In this document: positions 38,798 through 49,797 of the stretch, in pieces
Position numbering within the stretch: position 1 is the stretch's first letter
How the letters are laid out: every line of letters begins with the position of its first letter
DNA from: Ustilago trichophora
Taxonomy: Eukaryota > Basidiomycota > Ustilaginomycetes > Ustilaginales > Ustilaginaceae
Assembly (NCBI GenBank): GCA_900323505.1
Contig: OOIN01000004.1
Location: forward strand, 372,001-436,000
Direction: 5' to 3'
DNA length: 64,000 nt
Notes under the pieces: model-generated
Seen by the model: the letters and a program-made list of their open reading frames with translations, nothing else
What the model was told of the DNA's origin: nothing
Databases searched by the model: none
Program-made: the position numbers and the translations under genes

Positions 38798-40474
38798 TTA
38801 CATGTGAGCGTGAGGATCCTCAGGCGGCTGCTCGGGAGCAATGGTGATCGCGTCATCGATACGCAACAAGCTGGTGGCGGCTTCGAGGGCACTCTTGAGA
38901 CTCCTGACCTTGCTGATGGTGGGTTCAAGAACACCGGCCTTCAAGTTGTCCCTCACCTGCCCGTTGAGCAGGTCGAGACCGTAGAAGCGGAGTGCCTTCT
39001 TGGGGTCTCCTGCGTTGGCGTTCTGTGCTGCGTTGTGGTAGGCGCGAAGCTTGGCGACCAGGTCGGTCGAATCCTTGGCTGCGTTGACAGCGAGGGTCTT
39101 GGGGATCACGAGGAGGGCCTGGGCGAATTCGGCAATGGCAAGCTGCTCACGGCTGCCCAAGGTCGTTGCAAAGTTCTCGAGGTAGATCGAAAGGGCGGAT
39201 TCAACAGCGCCGCCTCCGGGAACCACCGAGCCGGATTCAAGTGTGCGCTTGATAACACAAAGACTGTCGTGAAGCGCTCGCTCCATCTCGTCGAGCAAGT
39301 AGTCGTTGGCTCCGCGAAGGACGATCGAGGAAGAGCTAACGGTCTTGGTACCACGGATGAGGATGAGCTCGTCATCGCTGATGCGCTCCTGTGCGACCTC
39401 ATCGGCATGTCCGAGACTGCTGGCTTCGTAGGTCTCTTCACCGTCGAGGTTGCTCAAGCTGCTGACGAGCTGACCACCGGTAGCCTTTGCAATCCTGCGC
39501 AGATCCTCCTTTCGGCATCGTCGAACCGCCATGGCGCCTGCCTCGACAAACTCCTTCAAGCAAAGATCATCAATGCCCTTGGTGGTGAGGATGACGTTGG
39601 CACCAGAAGCGAGAATCTTGCGGACACGCTCCAGCACAATCTCGCTCTCTCGGGCACGGATTTTTTCGAGCTGGTCCGGGTCGTCGATGGTGATGTGGAC
39701 GCCGAGGTGCATGCGCTGCTTGACGAGATTGATGTCGAGCAGGGCGATCTTGGCGCCACGGATGCGGGTCTTCATGGCTTGCGAGGCGACGGTGCAGTTG
39801 AGCGCGTATCCGTTGATGAAGAGCGACTCGCGTGCCGACTTGCCGTGTGCCTTGAGGACGTTGACCGCCTTGACGGGGTACTTTGTCTCGCCACGTGGGT
39901 TGACAGTCTTGACGGCAAGCATGGCGTCGACGGCGAGCTGGGCGAAAAAGTCGTCGTCGGCACCGATGATCTTGCTCGACATGCTGGTCTTGGCAACGTT
40001 GATGAGCGACTCCTTGCCGAGGCTGTCAACCTTGGTAGAGAGCTGATCTTGGAGGTACTTGCAAGCTTCTCTGCATGCAAGACGGTAGCCGGTGATGATG
40101 GTGGTGGGGTGGATCTTGTTCTTGACCAGCTCGTTGGCTCTACGCAAGAGCTCGGCGGCGATGATGACGACAGAGGTGGTGCCGTCACCGACCTCCTTGT
40201 CCTGCTGCTGTGCCAATTCTACGAGGATGCGTCCTGCGGGCTGGTCGACTTCGAGAAGAGAGAGGATGGTAGCACCGTCATTGGAGATGGTGACATCGCC
40301 AATGTCGTCGACGAGCATCTTGTCGAGACCAACTGGACCGAGCGAGGACTTGACAATGTTGGCGATGGACTGAGCAGCGAGAACGTTCTGGTTGCGGATC
40401 TCGGCGCCAGAGAGACGCTCACCGCCGATAAAGAGACCCGCATTGCGCGGATCTTTTTGGAAGAGCTGTGCCAT
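38798..40474 (-). CDS. CCT1: CCT/TRiC chaperonin subunit alpha
   Basis: A 558-aa group II chaperonin subunit, one of eight in the cytosolic TRiC ring that folds actin, tubulin and others. ATG is at 40474. Diagnostic alpha-subunit text: [28 protein letters not shown], the nucleotide-binding GDGTTSVVI (about 90-98), and [12 protein letters not shown] in the C-terminal equatorial domain. Length matches yeast Tcp1 (559 aa). The tail is EDPHAHM. It is intronless. An antisense ORF of 565 codons covers the same bases (38789-40486). It contains no family signature and is a codon-bias shadow. Confidence 0.97.
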   Translation of the reverse strand: MAQLFQKDPRNAGLFIGGERLSGAEIRNQNVLAAQSIANIVKSSLGPVGLDKMLVDDIGDVTISNDGATILSLLEVDQPAGRILVELAQQQDKEVGDGTTSVVIIAAELLRRANELVKNKIHPTTIITGYRLACREACKYLQDQLSTKVDSLGKESLINVAKTSMSSKIIGADDDFFAQLAVDAMLAVKTVNPRGETKYPVKAVNVLKAHGKSARESLFINGYALNCTVASQAMKTRIRGAKIALLDINLVKQRMHLGVHITIDDPDQLEKIRARESEIVLERVRKILASGANVILTTKGIDDLCLKEFVEAGAMAVRRCRKEDLRRIAKATGGQLVSSLSNLDGEETYEASSLGHADEVAQERISDDELILIRGTKTVSSSSIVLRGANDYLLDEMERALHDSLCVIKRTLESGSVVPGGGAVESALSIYLENFATTLGSREQLAIAEFAQALLVIPKTLAVNAAKDSTDLVAKLRAYHNAAQNANAGDPKKALRFYGLDLLNGQVRDNLKAGVLEPTISKVRSLKSALEAATSLLRIDDAITIAPEQPPEDPHAHM

Positions 40475-42806
40475 TTTGTGCTATGAGGTTGACGATCAAT
40501 GCCTCGTCTGAGAGAGAATTGCGATCTAGGAGCCGACCTCGTTGCTAGATTCGCTGGTCGATTTGTAAGGATCGGTGCGCCTGCGAGGTCCTGATGCTGG
40601 CTGCGAGACAAGGCCTTTGCGGAAAGATTGGTGGTCGTGTGGTGTTGCGAAGCCTACTATGCGGTAAGGGAAACGCTGACGATGATGAGACAAGGTGCGG
40701 AAGGAAGAGTGAACGTTGATCAAAGGTGTTCAAAGCAACTGACCAAGTGACTGGCTAAGCAGTGCAAGGGCAACGGCCGATGCAACCAAAAAGTGTTGAT
40801 CAGAAGAAATTGGCGCACACAGACACAGAGCTTGGAATTGAGCGCGACAACTGCGCTTTCTGCGCTTTCTGAGTCGCGCGGAAAAAGAGGTCGATCCAAG
40901 TTGGCAGTCCAATTTGGCAGTTGGGAATGGCGCTCGCTGGTTGTGCAACATACACGCGCTCAGCAGGTGTTGCTCTGATTTCTTCCTCGAGCTTCTTCGT
41001 CCCGGTTCATTACGGTCTAACATTTTCACGGGAAGCCAAATTTCTATTTTACCGAATTTGTTTACGAAAACGATCTGACACATATGCTGTTGGAGAAACC
41101 AGCAGCCCCGACTTTTTCGCACCTTCTGGTGGGATGGATGAAAGCGCTTCGCGACTACGGCGTCTTCCCCTCCATAGTCTCCATTGGAGCAAGTGCATTC
41201 GGTACTCTGTCCACAGTACAACCTCCATCCGGCAATGCCACAGCGTTCAGCTCGCAACAGCAGCGGGTACAGTACAGTAGCTGGCTACCTTGGCCCTGCC
41301 TGGTTGGTGAGCGTGCGTGATGGTAGACGCGTCAAAGAAAGAGAGAGGATTGGCAATTGGTTCCCAGTCGGACCGTAGGAGCTGCAGAAGAAGAGCTCGC
41401 TTGGCGGCATTTGTATTTGACACTGCATGATTCCCGCTCGTCAAGCGTATTTCGCATCGCAACAGAGCCTCCCGCTCCCGTACCACAAGACACACAGTCG
41501 TCGAGATCAGGAACAGCTGCCTCTTTTTGGCTTGGCAGACAGAAATAGAAAGGTGTTGATGAAGCAGGCAGAAACTCGTCGAGATGGCGGAAAGGCAAAG
41601 AGGCGAGGCTATCATAGCCTTTTTAGTGTGAGGTGAGGCGAGGTGACAAGTGGAACGTCCGACGGTGCGTATGAGCTGCAGAGTGTGTGAACGTAACTAT
41701 GCTTAAAGGGCAACCTCGAGTTCAGCGACAAGTCACCTTCTTGTGCGCATAGCGAGATCCAAGCAAAGGAGCAGAGAACTTGATTACTTTTCCCATGCTC
41801 GCCCTGTCGACGCTGCACTCTTGCATGTTTCGTCGCTCGCGATCACCAATAGCGACAAGACCCAAGAGAGTCGCGCGCTTGCTGCTCGCAAAGACGTCGC
41901 GTGTGCTTGTGTGCTTCTCTGGTACGCGTCGAGATGGGGTGGTACTGTACTGTACACTGGGAACAACCGCCCCGCATTGGGTAGTACTGCCTCGATTTTG
42001 GCAACCAAACACCATCGAACCCAAGCAGAGTGCAATGGCATCCCATCTCATATCTAAAGCCATTGTGTGGATACGAGCAGACAGCCAAAGTGTACTGTAT
42101 GCCGTGGACAGCATCGGATCTGAGCCAGCCGCGGAGACTGTTATTCGTAGCAGCCTCTCTAGAGCTTTTCTGCAGCTCTTCTTGAGACAACCTGACGGCG
42201 AAGCAGCGAAAGAGCAATCCCCTACTAAATCCTTTGCCCTGGCTTTGCTCTTGAAAGAGCAGTGCTTTTTTGGCAGTGAGTTGCTGCTGCTGCTGCTCTC
42301 GAGAGAGAAACAAACCTAAATCTCAATTTGGATAAATTTAGGCCAGATCCTTTTCAAGCCTTTTGTATTGAGACAGATGCGGGTGCAGCTTGCATATGAA
42401 CTACAAACTCATAACCGCCAATACAAAAGCTGAATCGACAGGCTTACAGAAGAGGGAACGACGTGAATTTTTGATTTCCCATTGTCTCTGTGAAGCTCGT
42501 TTGTGCGAGCACGTTGGGCGAATGAGCACAGTGAGTGGCTGCCTGCTGCTCGATCGTACCGCACCCTCTTTGGACTCGAGCTGTGGGCTTGAATGAACCG
42601 GATTCCCCTTCGTGAGAGCTGCCTGCCAGCTATCACGGCAGTGAAATACCATAGCTGGCTCAAAATAAGTGGATCAGATTGTTATGCTGATACTAAGAGA
42701 GGGATTGTTGCGCTTTTTCGGGGACTTGGTCACTAGTTTTGTCTGTCAAGTTTGAATCAGTTGTTCCGATTTTGAGATGAATTTTTGGCGTTGTGGAAGG
42801 CGACGG

Positions 42807-43210
42807 GCAAGCCAGCCAGCCAGCAAACCAGCAAGCCAGCCAACCTCTCTGCGTTTCGAAATTCACGCAGGGCGGCAGATGGTGCTGGTGCTGTGGGTCT
42901 GGGCGTCTTTTTCCGCTTCATTTGGAAACTTGGAATCAGTACCACAGGCGTCACGTCGGTCTCGTCTGGCACCTTGGCCCCACCTTTTTTGGCTTTACAG
43001 TAGTACAGTACATCACTACTTTCCGCTGCTTGCTCTTCTCTGTCTCTGTGAGCAGCAGCAGAGAGTGAGAGAGAGAGAGAGAGACTCCGCATCGTTCCTC
43101 AGTCGGCCTATCCCTGCAAGTGCAGAGTGTCATACGTCGACCCGAAAGAGAGAAAGAGAGAGCTGTCTGTCTGTCTGGCTGGCTGGCTGGCTTGCTGGCT
43201 GGCTTGCTGC
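42807..43210. repeat. Inverted repeat of GCCA/GGCT-rich arms
   Basis: The left arm (42807-42845) is built of GCCAGCCAG and GCAAGCCAG units. The right arm (43175-43210) is GGCTGGCTGG with GGCTTGCTGG. The reverse complement of the left arm shares a perfect 15-mer TGGCTGGCTTGCTGG with the right arm, and near-perfect pairing on either side. The spacer is about 330 bases and also carries GA repeats. Confidence 0.8.
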
Positions 43211-43625
43211 AGCTACCTTCATCTCGCCCGAATCTCGCAACACTCACTCACGCCTTGGCCGATTCCACCTAGTGAGCCTTCTCAGAGCGATTGCTTGATT
43301 CGCTCTGATTGCTCGATCGCCATCGCTCCTTCATCCTTTGATCCTTTCGCCTCTGATCCCATACGTGCTTCTACCTTCCACGACCTTTCCTTCCCCACCC
43401 CCTTTCCATCCTTTCTTCCTTCCTCTCTCTCTCTCTCTCTATCGCGCGCGCGCACACACGCGAAACCTCTCTCCCTCCTCATTTCATTTCGATCTTCTCT
43501 GCCACTGGTGGCTTCGTACGGCGTCCTCCTCTGCGCATCCGCTATCCGTTCATCGACCTGATCGTTGCGTCGTCGTCCACTCACCCGTTCCTTTGCGTTA
43601 CTCCTACCTTGGCTTGACCGCAGCC

Positions 43626-43633
43626 TATAAAAA
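43626..43633 (+). promoter_or_regulatory. Candidate TATA box for the LisH-domain gene
   Basis: TATAAAAA lies 687 bases before the ATG at 44313, at the end of a pyrimidine-rich stretch. It would give a 5' leader of roughly 650 bases. The assignment rests on sequence match and position only. Confidence 0.35.
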
Positions 43634-43877
43634 CGAGCTGCTCGGTAGCTTGTCCAGCATCCACTTTGCGTCGATCGCGGTTGGCGGACCATCGAAAACA
43701 TTAAAAAGCGCGAAGGCTCTTTTGAGCGCCATATCGCATTTTGCAAACTCACTCTCCGCAAACGAAGCGCTGTTCCTTCCCATCGGCCTTTCCGGTCGGC
43801 TCCGCACTTGACAGCGACTACTGACTGCTGCCGTGCATCCGTTGACAAGCTCGTGCTTGCGGTTGCGTCTTCAGTGC

Positions 43878-43949
43878 ATGCTTCCTCGGCTGACCTGCGT
43901 CACTGTCCGATCGGTTTCAGCTTCGTTCAGCAGATCGCCGTCTCTGTAG
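43878..43949 (+). other. Candidate upstream ORF in the LisH gene leader
   Basis: ATG at 43878 followed by 22 codons and a TAG, upstream of and separate from the main start. A second minimal ORF, ATG-CGC-TAA, lies at 43989-43997. If both are in the mature leader they could lower translation of the main ORF. Leader splicing is unknown. Confidence 0.35.
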
Positions 43950-44312
43950 TATCGGCCTTTTGTTACCAAACCAGGTCGCCATTCGCCGATGCGCTAAGCT
44001 TCGATCGCGTGGCTACTACATCTCATCTTGGCTTCCGCCTTGGATCAGCAATCGCGCTGTAGGGCTTCCTTCTCCATCCCACCGCGACCTTCCTCTCGAT
44101 ACCCCGGCGCGCGTCAGATCGGACTCCATCATCGCAGAGCCTTTGCCGACTTCACACACCTCCGGACACCATACCTCCGCTCGGTCTTCGTTTGCAACAA
44201 TCTCTCCTCGGCGATTTTGCTCTATTATCCTGCTTCTTCTCATTTCGATTGAAGGGGAAGTTTGGATCCGCTGTCGCTTTGACAACCACCGTGTCGCACC
44301 TGGCAGCTTAGC

Positions 44313-44816
44313 ATGAACGGCTCTGTTACTGCTGCTGCAGGTCAGAATTTCATCGCTCCTAATACCCCTTTGCAGCAGCCTTCCCCCAGCCCAGCAGCAA
44401 CTCCTAGCGAACACTTTGCTGCCGCCAACTCCAGCGCTCGTGGTCAAGTCAACGCGTGGGGCTGGCCCTCTGGCTTCAATCAGCCTTCCCCTGCCTCCAA
44501 CGCAGCTGGTCCCAGTCGACCTCCTTCCTTTTCCGCTGCTCCGGGCGCTTCTCCTGCCCTTGTTTCGGCCACCATGTTCACCCCGCAAGCCCAGCAGCTT
44601 AACCATCAGCACCAGCACCAGCAACATCAGCAAACACAGCTGCAACTCCAGCACCCACAACATCCTCAGCATCAGCAGCACCAACAGCAACACCCGCAGC
44701 ACCAGCAACATCAGCAACAGCAGCCGCAGCAGCAGCAACTGCAGCATCCTGGCCAATCACAGCATCTTCAGCACCATCTTGGAGCGCCACAGCAGCACAA
44801 CCCTCATTTGCAGCTC

Positions 44817-44859
<43 letters not shown>

Positions 44860-47056
44860 CGCAGCAGCAGCAACAAGGTCAACAGCCACAGCCCAACCCG
44901 GCCAAAGCCACTGTATACCCTCCACAGCCGTACGGTAACGCTACTGCTTTCACAGCTCCCAATCACACCTCTTCGCCCAACAGCGCTGCAAAGCCAAATA
45001 CCCCAAACAGCCACTCGGTCATGATGTCGAAGAAGCGCACTGCAAGTAAGAGTCCCGAGTTTGAGAGCAAGGACAAGCGCTCGCGGCCGGAAGATGGCGT
45101 CTCAGGTGATAACAAAGGTTCCGATGCCAACCTCAGTCACTCTGGCTCTGTAGCGGATGGGCGCGTCTGGGGCGAAGAGGCGACCAAGCTCGATGTCTAT
45201 GTGTGGGATTATCTCAGCAGACGGGGCTTCAATTCGGCTGCGAAGGCTCTCATGAACGAGGCCGGCATGACAGAGCCACCAGAGGTGCCACTCAAAACAC
45301 CGCAGGGCTTGCTCTTCGAATACTGGGCCATCTTTTGGGATGTCTTTGCTGCTCGTTCCGGTCGCGGAGGAAGCGAAGCTGCTGCCTACTTCGAGTATCA
45401 GGAGTCGCGCCACATGCAGCGCCTTGCTGAAGCGAGTCGTAAGACCGAAGCTCTTGAAGCGCAATACCAACCGCCTGAGAACGGCGCACGCTTCCCCAAC
45501 ATTGTTGTTTCTGGACTCAACCCCGGTCCCAACTCTTCAGCCGGCGCCGCTGCAGCTGCCGCCGCTGCAGCTGGTCCCAACGGTGTTCGCGCACCAGCTC
45601 CTGGTGCATGGAACCCAGCCACACTGCCTCAAGCACAGCAGCAGCAACTGCTCATCACAGCGGCTCAACGTCAGAACATTCCCCTGCACGAGATCAAGAA
45701 CTTGGCACCTACGTCAAGAATGGCTTTGATAAACTCGATGAACCCCAACAACCCCGCCAACGCCCAAGCAGTGCGTCCTGGCATGAACAACCAGCTCATG
45801 GAACAGCAGCTCCAAGCTCGCCTCCAGCAGCAGCAGGCACTTCATCGAATGATGCAGCAGCAGAGGCAGGCCGGTGGCCAGGGTCCATTACCGAACCACG
45901 CCGGTGTGCCTGGTGGACCTCCTATGGCCAGTCCAATGCAGGTACGACCGCCCATGGGTCCCCAGCAGATGGCAGGTGCCGACAGTTCGCCCGCTCCTCC
46001 CACACCTGGAGGAACCATGGACGGTCGACGTTCGGTAGGCCCTGGCGCAGAAGGCAGCCGACCCGAACACATGGCAGGTCCACCCGGCGTCTTGGCTGCT
46101 GGCAACCCTCACTCGCAGCCGCAGCAGCCACCAACACCAGGAGGATCGCAGCCCCAGCCTCAGCAGCAGCAGCCGGGAGGTCCGCCCCAGCCTGGCCAGG
46201 CACCGCAGCAGCAGCACCCGCAGCTCAACCCTCACCAACAGCAGATGGTCATGAACCAGTTCCAGAGCGTTCAAGCAGCTATGCGCGAAGAGTGGATGAA
46301 GGCTCAGAATGCACCCAATCAGACGACTGCCGCCGACTTTTACGCCAACGTTCAAGCTTACCAGGCCAAGGCGCAGGGTCTTCAGAACTTGCTGCGAGCA
46401 CAGGCCAACTACCAGGGCGGCGCCGGCGCTGGAGCGCCTGGCAACGGTGCACAATCCGGTATGCCCGGTCAGCCCGGCCCATCACCGCAGGCGCGACCTC
46501 CTCAAATGGGCGCAGGCGGCCTTCTCGGTCCAGCCGCTGCAGGCAGTCCAGCCAGCATGGCCAATTTGACACCGCAACAGCGAGCCGCGCAGATTGCGAA
46601 CGCGCAGGCGGCTGCTGGACGGATCACGCCGCTCATGGCGACGCACGATCCTGGTCTGATGGCGAGTATGATGGGTCCCAACAGCATGCCCAACGGCACT
46701 GGCGCTCGTCCCACTCCACCGCATCAACCAGGCGGCCCGGGTCAACAGCAGCAGCAGCAGCAGCCTGGACAGCCCGGGCAGCCTGGGCAGCAAGGTCCAC
46801 CTGGAGGATTCCAGCAGCCACAGCAGCCGCAACCACAAGCTCATGGCCCTGTCAGGCCACCATCGGCTCAAGGTGGACCCGAAGACCCGCACACCAGCCA
46901 TTTCTCTTCCGTGCAGATGGGTTCGTCGCCAGCCAACATGCAGCGCCCGGGTATGCAGCGCGCAACCTCGCAGATTGGCACCAATGCCGGCGGTATGGGT
47001 CCACCTGGCCCCACATCGATCTCCTCGCCATCCCCGCGCATTACTGCTACCAACTT

Positions 47057-47096
<40 letters not shown>

Positions 47097-47801
47097 CAGC
47101 CCGGTAACAATGCCAACCAGGCACAGCAAGCACAAGGAGAGTCGCCCGCCCCCTCAAACGTTCCCAACACCCCCAAGTTGGGTTCCGCCGAGAAAGGCAA
47201 GAAGGGCAATGCCCGCCAGCGCAAGAACTCAAAGGCGACCACCAAGACGCCGGTTCTCTCCGCCGCTTCGGTGCCTGGCGCCAATGCTCCTGCCCCTACA
47301 GCACCGTCCAGCAACGGAGCAGGCGGCCCGTCCACTCCCGTCGCAGCCAATGCTGCCACACCCGTCAGTACGAGCGCCGCTACACCCGGCCGCGACGCCA
47401 CGAGCAAAACCGACAACAGCTCCAATTCTGGCCCACAACCCACATCCCAGCCCATCGATGCCGCCATGCCCCCTCCCGCTGGTCCCAACTCCAACCCGTC
47501 CGATAACAACGCATTTGGCACGGATACCAACGCCAACGGCACATCCAACCTGGACGGCAGCAACAGCAACAGCAACAGCGGCGGCGGCGGTGGTGGTGGT
47601 AGTGGTGCAGATGGCAACAGCGGTGGCGTAGGCGGAGCGGAAGACTTCAGCATGTTCGGCTTTGGCGGATCGATGAACGACATTTTTGATTTCGATCTGT
47701 CGACCGATGGTGCCGGTGGTGGCGGCATGGGCAGCGACGGATGGGATAGCAATTTTGGCAGCTTGTTCGGCTCTGGCACTGGTGGTCAGGATGGTTCGTG
47801 A
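44313..47801 (+). CDS. LisH/LUFS-domain Gln-rich transcriptional co-regulator (Flo8/Som1/LEUNIG-like)
   Basis: A 1162-aa protein. A LisH motif followed by the LUFS extension lies at about 291-352: KLDVYVWDYLSRRGFNSAAK, then GLLFEYWAIFWDVFAARSG. This combination is shared by yeast Flo8, filamentous Som1, plant LEUNIG and animal SSBP. These proteins act in the nucleus, often downstream of cAMP/PKA or with LDB-type partners, to control filamentation, adhesion and development. The rest is Gln-, Pro-, Ala- and Gly-rich, with polyglutamine from CAG/CAA runs at 44815-44880 and 47057-47093. The C-terminus is acidic and Gly/Asp-rich (EDFSMFGFGGSMNDIFDFDL), resembling an activation domain. No WD40 repeats are present, which argues for Flo8/Som1 rather than LEUNIG proper. 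It sits behind a 3.8-kb upstream region. Confidence 0.82.
44815..44880 (+). repeat. CAG/CAA repeat encoding polyglutamine
   Basis: A run of CAG and CAA triplets, in frame within the LisH-domain gene, encoding about 20 glutamines with a Pro interruption. Confidence 0.9.
47057..47093 (+). repeat. Pure CAG repeat encoding polyglutamine
   Basis: Eleven or twelve nearly uninterrupted CAG units, in frame in the LisH-domain gene. Pure CAG is more prone to length change than the mixed tract at 44815. Confidence 0.9.
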
Positions 47802-48523
47802 TGCTCCTCCAGCATAGTGAAAATTCTCTCTCGGCTCTGTTCAGCAAGCCAGATTTACCTTTGACTGCTTTACATCAAAATCTTTCCCCTTCCCCGTCCC
47901 GCTTCTCCCTTTCTTTTCACGGTTTTCATCGTTTACTCCCAGTCCTGTCCCATCACACTTCCCCCTCTTCCTCCCCTTTATTTGTGCTCAACATGCGTTT
48001 TTCTGTTTTGTTTTGCAGTCACCGGTTCCTGAATTTCCTCACATCCTGTCTTTTATCAGAAAACCTTCTCATTGTGCATGTTCGTGAGCGTGGGCTTTGT
48101 TTGCACTGAGCTGTGCGAGTGGAAGAATGAGGTTGGCAGGCATGGAAGGAAGAAAAAACACAAAAAGTGTTAGATCAGAGTTGCCTAAGGGCATTGCTGA
48201 GAAATCACGTGTCAGCTTTTTTTTCAGAAGATCCCGACCACAGAAACAGGAGGGTCGGAAGACTTGGTTTTGAAGAGCTGCAGCTGAACACCCCTGTGCA
48301 ACTCTTTTGCAACTCTAAAACATCTCGTCACCATTCACCATTCACCATCCTCATCCCTATCAGCACTGTTCTTGGCTCTCTTTAATACGTCGCTCACAGT
48401 CACCCCCAAAACTTTTCGACGCAAGCACTCCTCAGATTTCTTGGAGCTCTTAATTTTGCGCATCGCTTTCGCATACCTTTGTAAAACAGCAGCAAAGAAT
48501 ACGTCACTGTTGTCTCTGACAAA
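47802..48523. other. 3' flank of LisH gene and uS13m promoter
   Basis: A non-coding gap of 722 bases, T- and C-rich at first (47870-48000). No gene is recognised. Confidence 0.6.
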
Positions 48524-49266
48524 ATGTATCTGCTTGGTGTGCATTTGGCCGATCATAAGTTGGTCAGGGTAAGTAAATCTTATTCTTCCTTTCATATGTT
48601 TTGGTTGGATTGTGACTCTGATGATGTGGATTCTTGATTGGGCATTGGCTGACTCTCTCTTTCTCTTTATGCTCCTTGGTATTGCTGGTCGTTGGGACGG
48701 AATTGCAGATTGCCCTGACAAACTTTTACGGCATTTCCTACGATACAGCCAATCGACTATGTGCACGACTTTCCCTTCACGATCGTGCAACCGTTTCATC
48801 TCTTACCGAGTCTCAAATCACTCAACTTTCGGCCTATCTTTCGTCTCCTGGTTCGATCCCCGCTCGCAAACCTCATCCGACAAGTCCTTCCACCTCGTCC
48901 ACTTCTTCCAACACTTCCAGCTCAACCTCTGAAGACGTGTCCAGACCGTCAATGGACAACAACCCAAACAACGACCCTTTGAGGCAGATCAAAATCGAAG
49001 CAGATCTCAAACGTGTGCTGCACGCCAACATTACCCATCACCGAAACGTCGGCAGTTACAGAGGTCGAAGACACGCTGCCCATCTACCCGTCAGAGGCCA
49101 AAGGACAAGTACAAACGCAAACACCGCCAAAAAACTCAACCGTCTCGAGAGAAGAGGCATGGCAACTCTCGCAATGTCAACCACAATCCATCATGTCAAG
49201 AAACATGTCTCATTGCACGATCTATTGGCTCCACTGGCAAAGATCAGATTCGCAGAATCCACATAG
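48524..49266 (+). CDS. SWS2: Mitochondrial ribosomal protein uS13m
   Basis: A 200-aa protein from two exons: 48524-48568 ([15 protein letters not shown], donor GTAAGTAAA) and 48709-49266 (acceptor AATTGCAG, starting [17 protein letters not shown]). It belongs to the S13 family of the small-subunit head. The N-terminal helix-two-turn-helix part is followed by a Ser/Thr-rich insertion (about residues 60-105) without counterpart in bacterial S13. The conserved C-terminal block follows: [37 protein letters not shown], then TNANTAKK. The [14 protein letters not shown] block is diagnostic. Mitochondrial rather than cytosolic identity follows from the bacterial-type motif; cytosolic uS18e-type differs. 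The intron is 140 bases. Confidence 0.92.
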
Positions 49267-49535
49267 TCCAAAATCCATCCCAGTCAAAATCGTAAATTTT
49301 CGTACTAGAATATCACTCTTTGTTCACAGAGTCTTGTTTAATGCCGTGCTTTTGCTGGGTGGAAAAAGTGTGAAATACTCCCATGATTTACACTCTTGCC
49401 GGTCGAGGAATTCAAACCAGAGACGCTGGTTTGACGCCTCTGATTAGACTTAGGACCTCAAACTGAACCATCATACGCACGCATTAAGCAGCGGGGGAAG
49501 CGAATCTGCTAGGCTTTGGAATCACATTTTTAGAA

Positions 49536-49567
<32 letters not shown>

Positions 49568-49797
49568 CGAGAACGACGTACGATACAGTGTGAGTGGTTG
49601 GTTGAAGTTGCAAGTGTGAGGAGTTTGAGAATGTGAAAAGGGCCAAGTTTGAGGATGAAGTGATGCATTGAATGTAAGAAAGGCCATGAAATCCACTTTT
49701 TTTTGAGAGGAGACGCTGCTTTGCCCTGACCTTTTTGCAACACTCTGAGTCCCCGTCGTCAGCAAACATGCGTAAGGGGGTATTGTTGTTCTGTGTC
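49267..49797. other. Convergent 3' flanks of uS13m and CNB1, with GA repeat
   Basis: A non-coding gap containing an imperfect GA dinucleotide run (49533-49570). A pair of CTGGTTTGA-like segments near 49415-49435 loosely resembles tRNA promoter boxes but does not fold into a cloverleaf. Confidence 0.6.
49533..49570. repeat. GA dinucleotide microsatellite
   Basis: GA units with one GATA interruption, between the 3' ends of uS13m and CNB1. Confidence 0.92.

Larger units (their letters stand above)
40475..44312. other. 3.8-kb non-coding region upstream of CCT1 and the LisH regulator
   Basis: This is the longest gap in the window, between divergent genes. It holds several TACAG/GTACT tracts (41267-41280, 41941-41956, 42091-42100, 42997-43014), a GGCT/GCCA inverted repeat (42807-42845 with 43175-43210), GA and CT dinucleotide runs (43062-43084, 43420-43441), a GCGCGCGCACACAC run at 43444-43460, a TATAAAAA at 43626 and at least two short upstream ORFs before 44313. 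None of the ORFs in it (largest 188 codons) shows a recognisable domain, and several open only at non-ATG codons. Confidence 0.65.

Noticed and set aside
38789..40486. 565-codon plus-strand ORF across CCT1
   Set aside because: It is exactly antisense to CCT1, carries no family signature and arises from the codon bias of CCT1. Its length alone is not evidence of a gene.
40730..41257. 175-codon minus ORF upstream of CCT1
   Set aside because: It starts at TTG, has no recognisable content, and overlaps other random frames in the same gap.
43062..43460. GA, CT and GCGC/CACA runs considered as a possible transposon end
   Set aside because: They are simple repeats without terminal repeats, target-site duplications or a transposase frame.
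43282..43848. 188-codon minus ORF before the LisH-domain gene
   Set aside because: It is mainly the complement of CT-repeat leader sequence (Arg/Glu/Gly/Lys-rich), with no conserved motif.
45608..47107. 499-codon ORF overlapping the LisH-domain gene in another frame
   Set aside because: It reads the CAG/GCA-rich repeats out of frame, giving Ser/Arg/Ala/Thr-biased text. The LisH frame is supported by a conserved domain.
49395..49480. Possible minus-strand tRNA (B-box-like GGTTTGAATTCC and A-box-like TGGTTCAGT)
   Set aside because: The flanking bases do not form T, anticodon or acceptor stems. At most it is a chance resemblance.
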